Shown one piece after another: positions 54,001 through 64,000 of a stretch of 64,000 bases of DNA. The translations under genes and the position numbers were made by a program. Under the pieces are notes generated by a model. The model ran no database searches and was not told the DNA's origin. It worked only from the letters and a program-made list of their open reading frames with translations. Within the stretch, counting starts at the first letter, position 1, and the number at the start of each line of letters is the position of its first letter. Origin of the DNA: Azadirachta indica (Eukaryota; Streptophyta; Magnoliopsida; Sapindales; Meliaceae); contig CM040448.1 of NCBI GenBank assembly GCA_022749755.1, forward strand, positions 10,290,481-10,354,480, in the 5' to 3' direction.

Positions 54001-57000
54001 ACATACTTCAAAAGTAAAAAGTAAAAGTGAATGTGTTGAGCAATATCAATTTTTAGTAAATTTTTTTTCTTTTATTAATATTTGATGTCTTTTTTTGAAT
54101 ATTATATATTACATATACATTGTATTGATAGTATATATTTTATACATAAAAATTAATTAGGGATGGTAGTTTAAATAGAAACTATTATGGTACACCCTAA
54201 AAATATATTCTCATGTAAAATGACAAAAAATTTAGTTTTTATTTTAATCAGTTAAAATTATTAAAATATCATTATTTTTGTCTTATTAAATATAAATATT
54301 TGAGATAACGTGTTATATTGATTACCTATTTTTTATATAATATCATGCTTACTTGACACATTTGACACTAAAAATTATTTATATGCAAATACACGTATTT
54401 TGATCTACTAGCAAAAGTAATAGATAAAATTATAATAACAAAAATAAATTTACTTATAATTTGATTCAATTAAGTTTCTTAACTCTCAATAAAAAGTGGA
54501 GGTATATTTTATTATCAAATTGGATTCAATAAAAATTCTAAATTTTTGGTGAATTTTTTATATAATATTAATAAGAGATATTACACTTAATCCCCTGAGT
54601 TTTGAGAAAGTTGATATACTTTCTTAAATTTTTTAGAAAGACAAGATATCTCTGAGTTTTGAAAAAAGTCAAGATACTCTAAAGTTATTATTTATATTTT
54701 AATTTGACTATTTTATTTCTTGATTATTAAAAATATGTAAAATAATTATATTATTTTTATTTTTTACTTAATAATCAATATAATATTATTGTAACATTTA
54801 AATTTAAAAATTATAATAATATTTTAACCCTTAATTATTTCTTTTCTTCAAAATTTATAATTAAATATTTATATATATTACATATAGTTTCTAAAAAATA
54901 TATTATATTATTAAATAGTTTATTTAAAAAATTATTTATAACTAATTGTAGAATTTTTTATAACATATAATTTGTTGTTAAAATTTATTAAGTGTTTACA
55001 CAATTATACATAGATAATATTAATTATCCCTATTAATAAATTATTCGCATAATTTATAATATTAAAAAAAAATTAATATGGTATAATTAGATTCAAATAT
55101 GACATAATCAAATATAAATTATTGAGTTTTCTCTTTTTAAATTTATTCCAATAATTGAGTTTTGTCAACATCAAGATGAGATAAGATGTATATAGATACA
55201 ATTAGCCCCACGTTACCACGATTGTGATTAAAATCTAAATTCTAATCGTAATCACCTCCCAACATTTGGCATGTGGCCTCGTATCAAGCGTACAACACAT
55301 TGTAATTTCCCAACAACATCCTGTTTAACCATTAAAATACCAACCAGAAAAAAAAAATTAGAATTAAAATTAAAATTAAACAATTAAAAAAATAAAAGAA
55401 TTTGGAATATTATTTAATTTACTCGTAGTGATGAATGTTTGTTTCAAGTCTTCTTCATAAGCTTTGTCCGATTATGCGTTTTTCACTGTGTGGTTTCTGC
55501 ACGTTACAAATGGAGAAATAATTGTGTGGATCCAATCACCATCACGGTCATCATGATTTAATCATGAATCAACCCCACATTATGTGATCATCAAAGCTTC
55601 CTCGTGGGTTTTTGTTAGGTACGTAGAAAATGTTTGATACCCCACTACTAAAAATACAAAACACAATCTTGAGTTGATGTTGACCGTCTGATTTTGTTTG
55701 TGGATGAATCAGAAGAATGAATTTTGATCATATTCTCATTATCCGAATCGTACAAAAGTTATAGGGTACATGTGTGACATATTGAAAGGTTGGTTGGTCA
55801 CCTAATAGAAGAAGAATTAGAATACATTCTTATTGTTATTATTCCAGGTGATAATTAAATGAGAGGTTGTAATTTTTTATTTATTTTAATTTTTAAAGTG
55901 ATAACATTATCAAGTTTTAATGATTGAAGAACTACTACTCTTGGCTGGCTGAGGCCAAAATTAATGGGATAGCATATATATGGTATGTTTGCTAATCATC
56001 TCACTTTTCATATTCATCAGAGAATTTGCTGATACAATAGTGTATTGGAATAACTCAATATGTTCAACAATTTGTACATGTGCATGGTTCCAATTATATA
56101 TGCACCAATTGACCTAAAATTAGGGTCATTGAATAGGGAATTGCTTTGCTGTAACCAGATACATACAGCTAATAAAATAAATCATCAAGACATTTCATCA
56201 TCGATCATCAATTCATGATCCAAAGACAGCTAGCTACTAATTAAGACGGCTTAATTTCAGCAATTAATATTGCCTTCCATTTTTCTATTGTGTCAATTCT
56301 TCACATGCATATAATTAATTACTTTTGTTGGGAAGGGACCCTTGAAGATTAATTACACATACAGGAATTGATAAAACGGTAGCGCCAATGTTAATAATTA
56401 TTGTGTGTTTCTGTTTTAATTTGTAATGGATTAATTCATAATTCAACGTAGTGAAAGCAATAGTGGGATCGATACGACATTTCCTTGCATGCATGCTCTT
56501 CCCCCACCGCCATGCTGACCCACCTTAATTATAATCTCGATTCAATTATTAGGAGACAATATATATATATATATCTATATTTATATTTCATGTTATAAAA
56601 TCGAAGATATTTTTTATATAATTAATTATTAATTAATTAATACTACATGCATTAACAATTATTTGTCCAATCTAGATTGGAGGATATTCATTTCACAATC
56701 ACCATCACGTACGATCGCAACACTATGTACTCATGTCCTTCAATCAATCAACAATGAACCAAAAATCAACCTACAATTATCATTCATTTAATTATACGTA
56801 AATAACATCGAAGCTTCATGTGTATAAAATTGACTAATAATCTGCCATATTAAGTAGCATCTTGTAAATGTCCATTAATTGATTCTCTGTATATAAGAGA
56901 GAATCATATACTTGAAGAATATTGCTGTTTGTGTTCTAGATGTATTGAGATAATGAAATACACTAGAAAGTTCATCTCAATTAAGAATATATCAGAAACT

Positions 57001-57190
57001 ATAAGCTCCTAAAAATACAACGAAGCTAGCACTTGAAGGGTTTTTTTTTTTTTTTTTTTAATTAATTTGTTTCGTTTTGGTTCCTAGAAGCTTCTTCATA
57101 TATATACAATTGAATTCTATGTTTATTCAATTCAGACAATATATAAGACAAAGGCATATGAAATTAATTAATTAATTAATAAATAAATAA
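51071..57190. other. Intergenic region downstream of the CDPK gene
   Basis: No gene recognised. It holds an inverted repeat of AAGAGATCT arms (about 51175 and 51230) enclosing 45 bases, a TGACTTAACTT-rich stretch, three degenerate copies of a ~67-bp unit with ATCTACCCCAA at 53060-53270, a stretch at 54583-54690 with TTAATCCCCTGAGTTTTGAG that resembles the transposon ends described at 62.6 kb, and a TATATAAG motif near 56893 with no gene after it. Confidence 0.6.
53065..53270. repeat. Degenerate ~67-bp tandem repeat, about three copies
   Basis: AGAAATCTACCCCAA(A/G)TTGG(A/G)AGTT at about 53068 and 53202, each followed by a GATT/TTTAATTT stretch, with a weaker middle copy (TACCTCAAGTCAGAATTCTTG) near 53146. 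Confidence 0.5.
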
Positions 57191-57480
57191 ATCTCACGTA
57201 ACGTGGTCTATTTTCTCTATCGGTGTGGATACAACTTGGCAGTAAGGAGCATGCATGGAATTCTTTCCTGATAAGTATTACGTTGCAGATCCGCAGCTGG
57301 TCCCTGCGTTACGGACCAAGCACGTGTCAAACATTTAATGGTTAAGTTTATGATGAGATTCCTATGGTCCGATCTGCCACATAAAACATAGCCAAATTTA
57401 CCAAAATGCCGCCCACTACGCAAACATTTTTTGAACCCGTGTCCAAACACGACAGGACTTATGTGTTAGATGCTGACTAG
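57190..57480. promoter_or_regulatory. Promoter-like GC-richer island, gene not identified
   Basis: About 290 bases markedly less AT-rich than both flanks, with ACGT elements (TCACGTAACGTGG, GCACGTGTC). The only open frame, on the minus strand (57217-57450), has no family resemblance. A short hairpin, TCGGCTT...AAGCCGA, follows near 57535-57560. It could be a conserved regulatory block or an unrecognised non-coding gene. Confidence 0.25.
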
Positions 57481-60110
57481 GATCACGCTCAGCTATATTC
57501 TTATTTTATTCCCATGTTATGAATAAATATAAAATCGGCTTTCATTTAGAGAAGCCGAAGGGTGGAGTAGGGATAGGAAAAGCCTTTCCAATTTCTTAGC
57601 CGGTTTTAATCTGGATCCCTCTTCTTTGCTCTATTTTTTAATAAAATTTAATAAAATGAAAATATAAGAAATAAATTTCTTACTCTTATTTATTTTCTTT
57701 ATTTTTATATTTATTTATAATAATATTAAATAAAAAAATATTATTAATATATTATAGTATTATTTATATGTAATAATTATATTACAATTATAAACTTTCC
57801 TTTTTGAAAGTATATAAAAAATATTATGAGTTATAAAATTTTTTAATTAAATATAATCTATGTATATTTTATTTAAAAAATAACATTTTTGTTTTATAAC
57901 ATTTCTAAAAAATTGAATAAAAAAATTTGTTATGAAAAAATAACTACAACTTCAATAATTTTAAAAAAAAAATTATTATTAAAATAACTATAATTTAATG
58001 ATATTAATTATCTACTATATGTTAAAATATAATAAAACTTCTAAATATCATGAATATAAATAATATATCAATTTAAATAACTTATTCATATGGAAAGAAA
58101 AAGTATACCAAATAATATATATCTAAATATTTAATATAATTCACCATATATTTATATATATAATCATCTAAATTAAAATCTAGTTAACCTAAAAAAATTA
58201 AATATTTGAAAAATATAATTTTAAAATTTGTTTAGAGATAGTTTTAAAAAAAAAATTTATTAACTATACAAGTGTTACTTTTTTAAGCACTTGAAGTGTT
58301 AATTTAAGAGAGCATCAAAATTTTTGTTAACCAAATAATCATTTGAATTGTTAAAATTTTTTCAATAAACACTTTTATCAAAAATTGTCAAATACATGAT
58401 TTAACACTTCACAAGTATTAATTAACATTTTTGGAGTACTTATTAGCACTACTAAACACACCCTTAATTATATAATTAATTAAACTAATTCATTGTTTTA
58501 ACTTTTTAAACGAATAAATAATAAACTAAGCTCTAGGCTATAGCTTAATGGAAAAAGGCAGTCTAAGATTTTTCGATTTTTCACCCATTCAAATTTTTAG
58601 TGGGGCTAATTAGGAATCTTAATCAAGACCTCATTAATTAAAATTAAATGCTAATTAAAAGCCTAATAAATCTCAGACCGTCTTGGACCAGTCCTTTTCT
58701 CAGTAATATACAATATACAATTCAATCATAGATGCTCTGAGATTGAGTACACATCATAGGAAGTGATGTCATATCATAGTGCTTTATTAATAATGAAATT
58801 AATCATTAAATTAACGATTCTAATAATCAATTAAATCTTTGTGCCATCCACCGACTGCAATCAACTTGGTTAGAGAAAGTTGTGCTGCTTTAAAGTTAAT
58901 CAATCTTTTATAAAGCACTAATCAATTTCAATGGTCAATTGTCATTTTTATTAGAAAGGCTAAACTTATAATTAAGCTGCCACGTTACACATTAGACAAT
59001 ATTATAGCATCCACATGTCATGTTTAAAGCCAAGAATTAGATCTGTTGTTCATAATCAATTGATTTTTTGGAAATGATTAATTCAACTGATTCCATCACT
59101 ATATAAATTTCTTGATAAGAGCAACTCTAATTTTTCTATAAATATGGTCAAATTAGCAAATACTTTTATTATTTCTTAAGTTGGTAAATTGGGTCAAATC
59201 ATTAATTAAGAAATTATTGCATTATTTTGTTTCTTACAATCTACAATTCTTTCATGTTACGTCAACATTTCTACAGTATTATTTTAATGATATTCAATAT
59301 CCTTTATATAATAATAAATTATTAGTAAATTAATTTTGATATAGTTTTAAAATTATAATTAGATAAATTTATTCATATTTTAACGTTATGTTAAAAGTTT
59401 AATTTTATTTTATTTAAATATATATAATTATTAAATTTTTAGTGTTAACCACAAATTATTGCTTGTTGCATATCATACTATTATAATGCTCGAGGGTATG
59501 AGTGAAGCTAAACTAGAGCTTGGCCTTGAGGATTCATGCTGAAGTTTTATACAAGCTGAAAACATGAGTACGAATGGAGAAAGCATTCGTATGTTCAAAT
59601 AAATAATTCACTTAATTTATAAAAAAATTAAGAATTAAATTATGTTCATATTAAAATTAAGAGAATATATATATATATATATTTAAAAATTTGCAGTTAT
59701 AAATTATTTGAAAGATGAAGTAAATTTTAAAAAAATCTGATGTTATTGTCATGTAAAGTGTGTATATTTGCTATTTAGGTTAGACTTTAAAGGCCATTGA
59801 TAAGCACTCTTCCCTGTGATATTTATTTAATTAGACTTCAACAATTTGTGTAATTATTTGAAATGTCAATTTTTAAGTTGACTGCCGTAGATATATGACA
59901 CAATGATGAAGTCCAGCACATACTGGAGAATGGAGATATTTGCAAATATCAAACTCATTTCTATGATTAATTAATTTTAAAATTATTAAAATTAATTGGC
60001 ATTTTATGATTGTCAAAGAGTAAGCATTAAACCTATGTCTGGTTTTGACTAATTAGTTTCTTACTATTGGCTCACATTTACCTACCTACTTCTAAGTGAA
60101 AAATTAATAA
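57481..60110. other. AT-rich intergenic region
   Basis: No gene. Near 58452-58467 the sequence ACTACTAAACACACCC resembles the right end of a TIR element whose left end was not found. A TA tract lies at 59664-59682. Confidence 0.55.
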
Positions 60111-60530
60111 AGATGGCGGGAATTAATCATTCACTTGAAAGCGGACGTGGCTCAGGAGATCTATTACAGTAAAGCTGACGTGTACAAGGCCCCGCATTCT
60201 TGAATACTACGACCGAAAAGCCAAAAGCCAAAAGCCAGAAGCCAGAAGCCGAAAGCGGGAAGCTGAAATCAACCTCTTCGGGTTCCAACTCAACCCATCG
60301 TCGTCACGTCGTCGACCTATTGTTAGGTGGGTCCCGCGTCCGAGTCTCGGACTCTGTACAGATGCGTAGCCGACGTGGCAAAGATGAGCACGCAAACGTT
60401 AGTCTTCATTTTTCTTACGTGGACGTGACACGTGTTGAGCTGTAATCGGGCCAACCACCACTTGAAAGCTAGTGCTACTGGGACCCAAAACTCAGCCCGC
60501 AACAAAATTAGCTTCCACATACGTGTTCCA
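60110..60530. promoter_or_regulatory. GC-richer ACGT-rich island with 7-bp tandem repeat
   Basis: Contains about five to six units of AAAAGCC/AGAAGCC/GAAAGC (60215-60256), then many ACGT cores (GTCACGTCGTCG, GCCGACGTGGC, TTACGTGGACGTGACACGTG). Open frames exist on both strands (60200-60445 plus; 60207-60395 minus) but both are low in complexity and show no known domain. It reads most like a promoter or CpG-rich regulatory block of an unidentified transcript. Confidence 0.3.
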
Positions 60531-62595
60531 AACAACTTGGTTTAATTATTTATTTGCTCAATATTAAATTATTTTTTATTTTTTTAGGAAAAATACACTC
60601 AAATAATTTGGTGTTAACGTAATTGTCATTACACTAATCGTAGATCATGGAATGGAACACGACAAATCCTTTTCATGAAAGAAAGCAAGTACATAAAAAC
60701 ATGATTTATTTATCTTTCAAGAAACTTAGAATAAAAAAAAAAAAAAAGAAATCAAAGTCTTTGGTTAATTATTTCTCGTAATACAGTTTCATCAATTCAT
60801 AATAATGCTGGTTTTGAAATTTTCTGTTTACCGAATTCTTTTTAAAACATTTATGACATTTTACAAGTACTTATATACAAAACACTTTGAGAGTGAAAAT
60901 ATTATTTTTATAATATTAACTAAAAGTGATTTGCACAATTATATGTATATAAAGTTGAAAATATTTTAAAGAGTTATTATATATGGTACTCTTAAAAAGT
61001 TTTTACAAAACATAATTTGAAAGTAAAAAGTTTTTATTTATAATGTTACTTTTAAACAATATTTTTAGATTATGATATGATCAATGTTTTATTTTTTTAA
61101 TTAAAAAATTAATTATAAAAATGTATTTTAACCTGTTCTTAATTAGTATGTTATACAGCAAAAATATATGAAGAAAGTCACCACAAATTAAATGTCAATA
61201 AAAATTTACAATGAAAGTCAATCTTTGCGTGATAAAAATGAAACAATTATTTTCTAAATTATTTGTACTAGTAATAATAACACGTAAGCATAAATTTTTT
61301 ATATAACATAATTAATTATTTAAGCAATATGTTCTCTTTAAATTTTCCTTACTTCTTATGACAATCAAATATAAATTAAATTTAAGAGAAGACTTGTAAT
61401 CATTTAGAAAATTATATTTATTATCTATTTCAATTAAACACGATAAATAAACATATAAAAATATTCTCCTTCAATGGTTATTCATCATATAACTCATTTT
61501 GTTTCGAAAGACGTACTCATAAAAATTTCTATTTAAATAAAAAATTTTTTTAAAAGAAGTTCTTTAATTTGGACACCCATTTTAATTCTCACCATAAACT
61601 TTATATTCGTAACAACAGTGACCAAAAAAATTATTTGCAATTTCGTGAATTACACGACTCAATATTGCACACTTTATCTTAATTATGATAAGCAAAAGCA
61701 TTTTCTTAATTAAAAAAGAATATATTTTGTGTTGTTGGCATGTTTATCTAAATACATTTATGCTTATTGTATAGTTAAAATATAATCTTATCATTTATGT
61801 TTTATTTGGAATGAAGTAAATTGTGTGTAGTTCATTTCAATGCCTTTTTCAAGGAAATTAATTAATTAAAGATGGACTCATAAATTGCTTTTATAATGAA
61901 AATGAGAATATTACTTCAAGAGTAAAAAAAGAAAGCCTCGGCAAAATGAATGGTTCTAAGACAAACATGTAATCCAATCTTTATAACAAAAGGAATATGC
62001 TTAATTTTTTTTTTCCCCATAATGAAACCTTCATTCAAACTTGTCGAGTTTGATTGCAAAAGGAATATTTTCATTATAAGTAAGCATAATAAAATAGAGA
62101 TAAATATGAATTAGAATCTACTTTTAATTATGTTCTAAACACCATGATTTATTCCCTTTGATGTGCTTGTTGACGTATCTTTTGTCGTAGCATTTTAAAT
62201 AGCATTAAGATGCTATTATCAATTTCAAAAGTATAAGAAGAGTTCTAACCCCTCATATATACTCATTATCATATCTTCTTAGTATTATAACATTATAATA
62301 TAATGATATTTATATCAAATATTTATCAGAAGCCATATATATTAGTTTTATTACATTTTAGACATTTATATATGTGTATACAATATTTACTTTTATATTA
62401 TTCCTTGAGTATAATTTTAGGATACATTTGACACTCATAAATCATTTCAAATACAAAAAATTTTAGAGGACAAAGATTTAGTATTTTGTAAGTAATATTT
62501 TTTATTCTGATTTAAAATCTTTTAAAAAAATTATCTAATGAGAAGATGATTGAAAGCCAAAACTTGTAATAAAATGGGAGCATTACATAAAAATA
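60531..62595. other. AT-rich intergenic region
   Basis: Low-complexity A/T runs and short open frames only; nothing recognisable. Confidence 0.6.
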
Positions 62596-62599
62596 GGGG

Positions 62600-63765
62600 T
62601 TTTAACAGATACCTCCCCTAAAGTTTGAGATTTTAACACTTAAATTAAAAGTTTAAGGAAAAATACACTTACTTCCCCTGAACCGTTAGTTGACTATTCA
62701 ATTTCATTTATATAATTATAATACCCTTAATTGTTTCAAAGTAAAATATAAGAAATTTAATTTGTATGTAATCAAAAATAATTTTAATTTATATTTATAT
62801 TTATTTAAAAATAAAAAATTTAATTAATGATAATTTAACTTACGATTTTAACATTTATATAGAAATTTTAAGAAAAGACACACTTAGCTCCCTTGAACCG
62901 TCGATTGACCATATATTTTCACTTAAAATGACTATAATACTGTTAATTGTTTCAAAATAAAGTATAAAAAACTTAATTTTAGTTTATTTGATGTTCAAAA
63001 AATTAAAATAATTAAAATTTTGATTAATGATAATTATAATTTATATTCATTTAATATTTATTTAAATTAAAAATTTATTTAATAATATTTAAAATTAGCA
63101 ATTTAGGCATATTGATATTTTTTCTAATTTTTCGTCATTACGTAGTTTCAACATTTTTGTGTAAACTAAAAAATTTACATTTGCTTTATGAGTCATAAGA
63201 TTGATATTGAAGTGTGGATTTAATATGAATGTGTATGACATAAATTTTGTATTAAAGTATTTTTTTAAAAAGAGTGAGATTGATAAGACTGTGAAATTGT
63301 TTAGTGAAATAAAAAAAATATAATTTATTACTAGAGAATTTGTAAAAGAGGGGAGTAAGAAAAGTGGCGACTTTGCATATTAGAATTTAAGATTTGGATA
63401 AGTATGATATATAAATAAAAATTAAATTTCTATTTTGAGTAAATATTAAATAAATGTAAATTAAAATTATCAAGTTAAATTATCATTAATTAAATTATTA
63501 ATTTTAATAAATATTAAAAATATGTAAACTAAAATTATTAAATTAAATTATTATTAATTAATTAAATTATTAAATTTTAAATAAATATAAATAAAAGTTA
63601 TTTTAATTATATATAATTAAATTTTTTATATTTTATTTTAAAATAATTAAGAATATTATAATTATATAAATAAAATAGATGGTTCACTAATAGTTGAAAA
63701 AAGATAAGTGTGTCTTTTTTTAAATTTTTATTTAAAAGTTAAAATTTTAAATTTTAAATTTTAAA
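62600..63765. mobile_element. Inverted-repeat (foldback-type) transposon of the same TIR family as 24837-26004
   Basis: The left end (TTTTAACAGATACCTCCCCT, then AGATTTTAACACTTAAATT) is like the terminal repeat of the 24.8-kb element. The left arm contains two tandem units of about 216 bp starting TTAAGGAAAAATACACTTAC (62652) and TTAAGAAAAGACACACTTAG (62868). The right arm (about 63430-63765) is the reverse complement of this unit: AAGTGTGTCTTTTTTTAAA at about 63702 and ATAAATAAAATAGATGGTTCA before it. The long arms could form an extended hairpin. There is no transposase frame and no target duplication could be fixed. Confidence 0.6.
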
Positions 63766-63826
63766 GAAAGAATGTGTTGAAGACAGATAAGTGTGCCGAA
63801 AACCGGTCGTGTAAGGAAACTTTTAC

Positions 63827-63929
63827 CTTCTGGTTGTGATGCATTACATTGAACAACAAAGTAGCAAATTGATTTGTGTACAAGTTCCTCATTTCCCAAC
63901 TCGGATACAGAAATTGGAGGCGGCTTTGC
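63827..63929 (-). other. Possible exon of a gene extending past the right edge
   Basis: On the minus strand an AG (63931-63930) opens a 103-base open stretch, read as AKPPPISVSELGNEELVHKS at its start, closed by a good donor (CCAGAAG/GTAAAAG) at 63826-63825. The last 180 bases of the window are clearly less AT-rich than the preceding DNA. A family could not be recognised, and the stretch might equally be untranslated. Confidence 0.22.
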
Positions 63930-64000
63930 CTACGTAACAATCGAGGCAAAAGTAATCACGAGGCCGCTGTCTACAGCACTGCAGTCAGCGAGCACCTCAC

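Noticed and set aside
60200..60445. Plus-strand frame with Lys/Ser-rich N-terminus
   Set aside because: Its start is the translated 7-bp repeat and the rest has no similarity to known families; an overlapping minus frame is equally open, as expected for GC-rich DNA.

Overview
The window is nuclear DNA of a flowering plant. The protein-coding genes are split by many short GT-AG introns, the intergenic DNA is very AT-rich with TA microsatellites and TIR-type transposon debris, and every recognisable protein has a plant-specific family architecture. The protein sequences read as a eudicot, probably a rosid; Citrus or a relative is possible but not shown by the sequence.

Layout, left to right: (1) the 3' part of an NF-YA (CCAAT-box factor) gene on + (394-~3240), with a miR169 target-like site in its 3' UTR; (2) a complete guanylate kinase gene on - (start codon at 8284-8286, stop at 5788), rebuilt as ten coding exons encoding 401 residues; (3) about 9.4 kb of AT-rich DNA without genes; (4) a truncated, frameshifted epoxide hydrolase pseudogene on + (18626-18871); (5) two diverged direct-repeat copies (A ~19680-22290, B ~24597-28450) of an ACGT/G-box-rich, apparently non-coding segment, flanking (6) a complete two-exon remorin gene on + (22726-23996, 277 aa); (7) a 14-exon chloroplast TypA/BipA translational GTPase gene on + (30875-38267, 679 aa); (8) about 8.5 kb of AT-rich DNA; (9) an 8-exon calcium-dependent protein kinase gene on + (47284-50792, 531 aa, CPK32-like); (10) about 13 kb without recognisable genes, carrying promoter-like GC-richer islands, microsatellites and an inverted-repeat transposon at 62.6-63.8 kb, with a possible exon on - at the right edge.

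The guanylate kinase, group-4-type remorin and CDPK genes form a set that, from what I know of Arabidopsis, is kept together at two paralogous loci (GK-1/REM4.2/CPK14 and GK-2/REM4.1/CPK32), so the window looks like an ancestral eudicot micro-syntenic block with the TypA gene lying inside it. The genes do not form an operon-like pathway: nucleotide metabolism, membrane scaffold, plastid translation factor and calcium signalling kinase are separate functions, although remorins and CDPKs both act at the plasma membrane in calcium-linked signalling.

I found no clear case of a wholly new biological system. The most unusual signals are the paired ACGT-rich direct repeats around the remorin gene with a nested transposon insertion in only one copy, a duplicated splice acceptor in the TypA gene, a perfect 26-bp palindrome just upstream of the kinase start codon, and a His/Asp-rich N-terminus on the remorin. 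All exon joins were made by eye from reading frame, family conservation and GT-AG borders; there is no transcript evidence.
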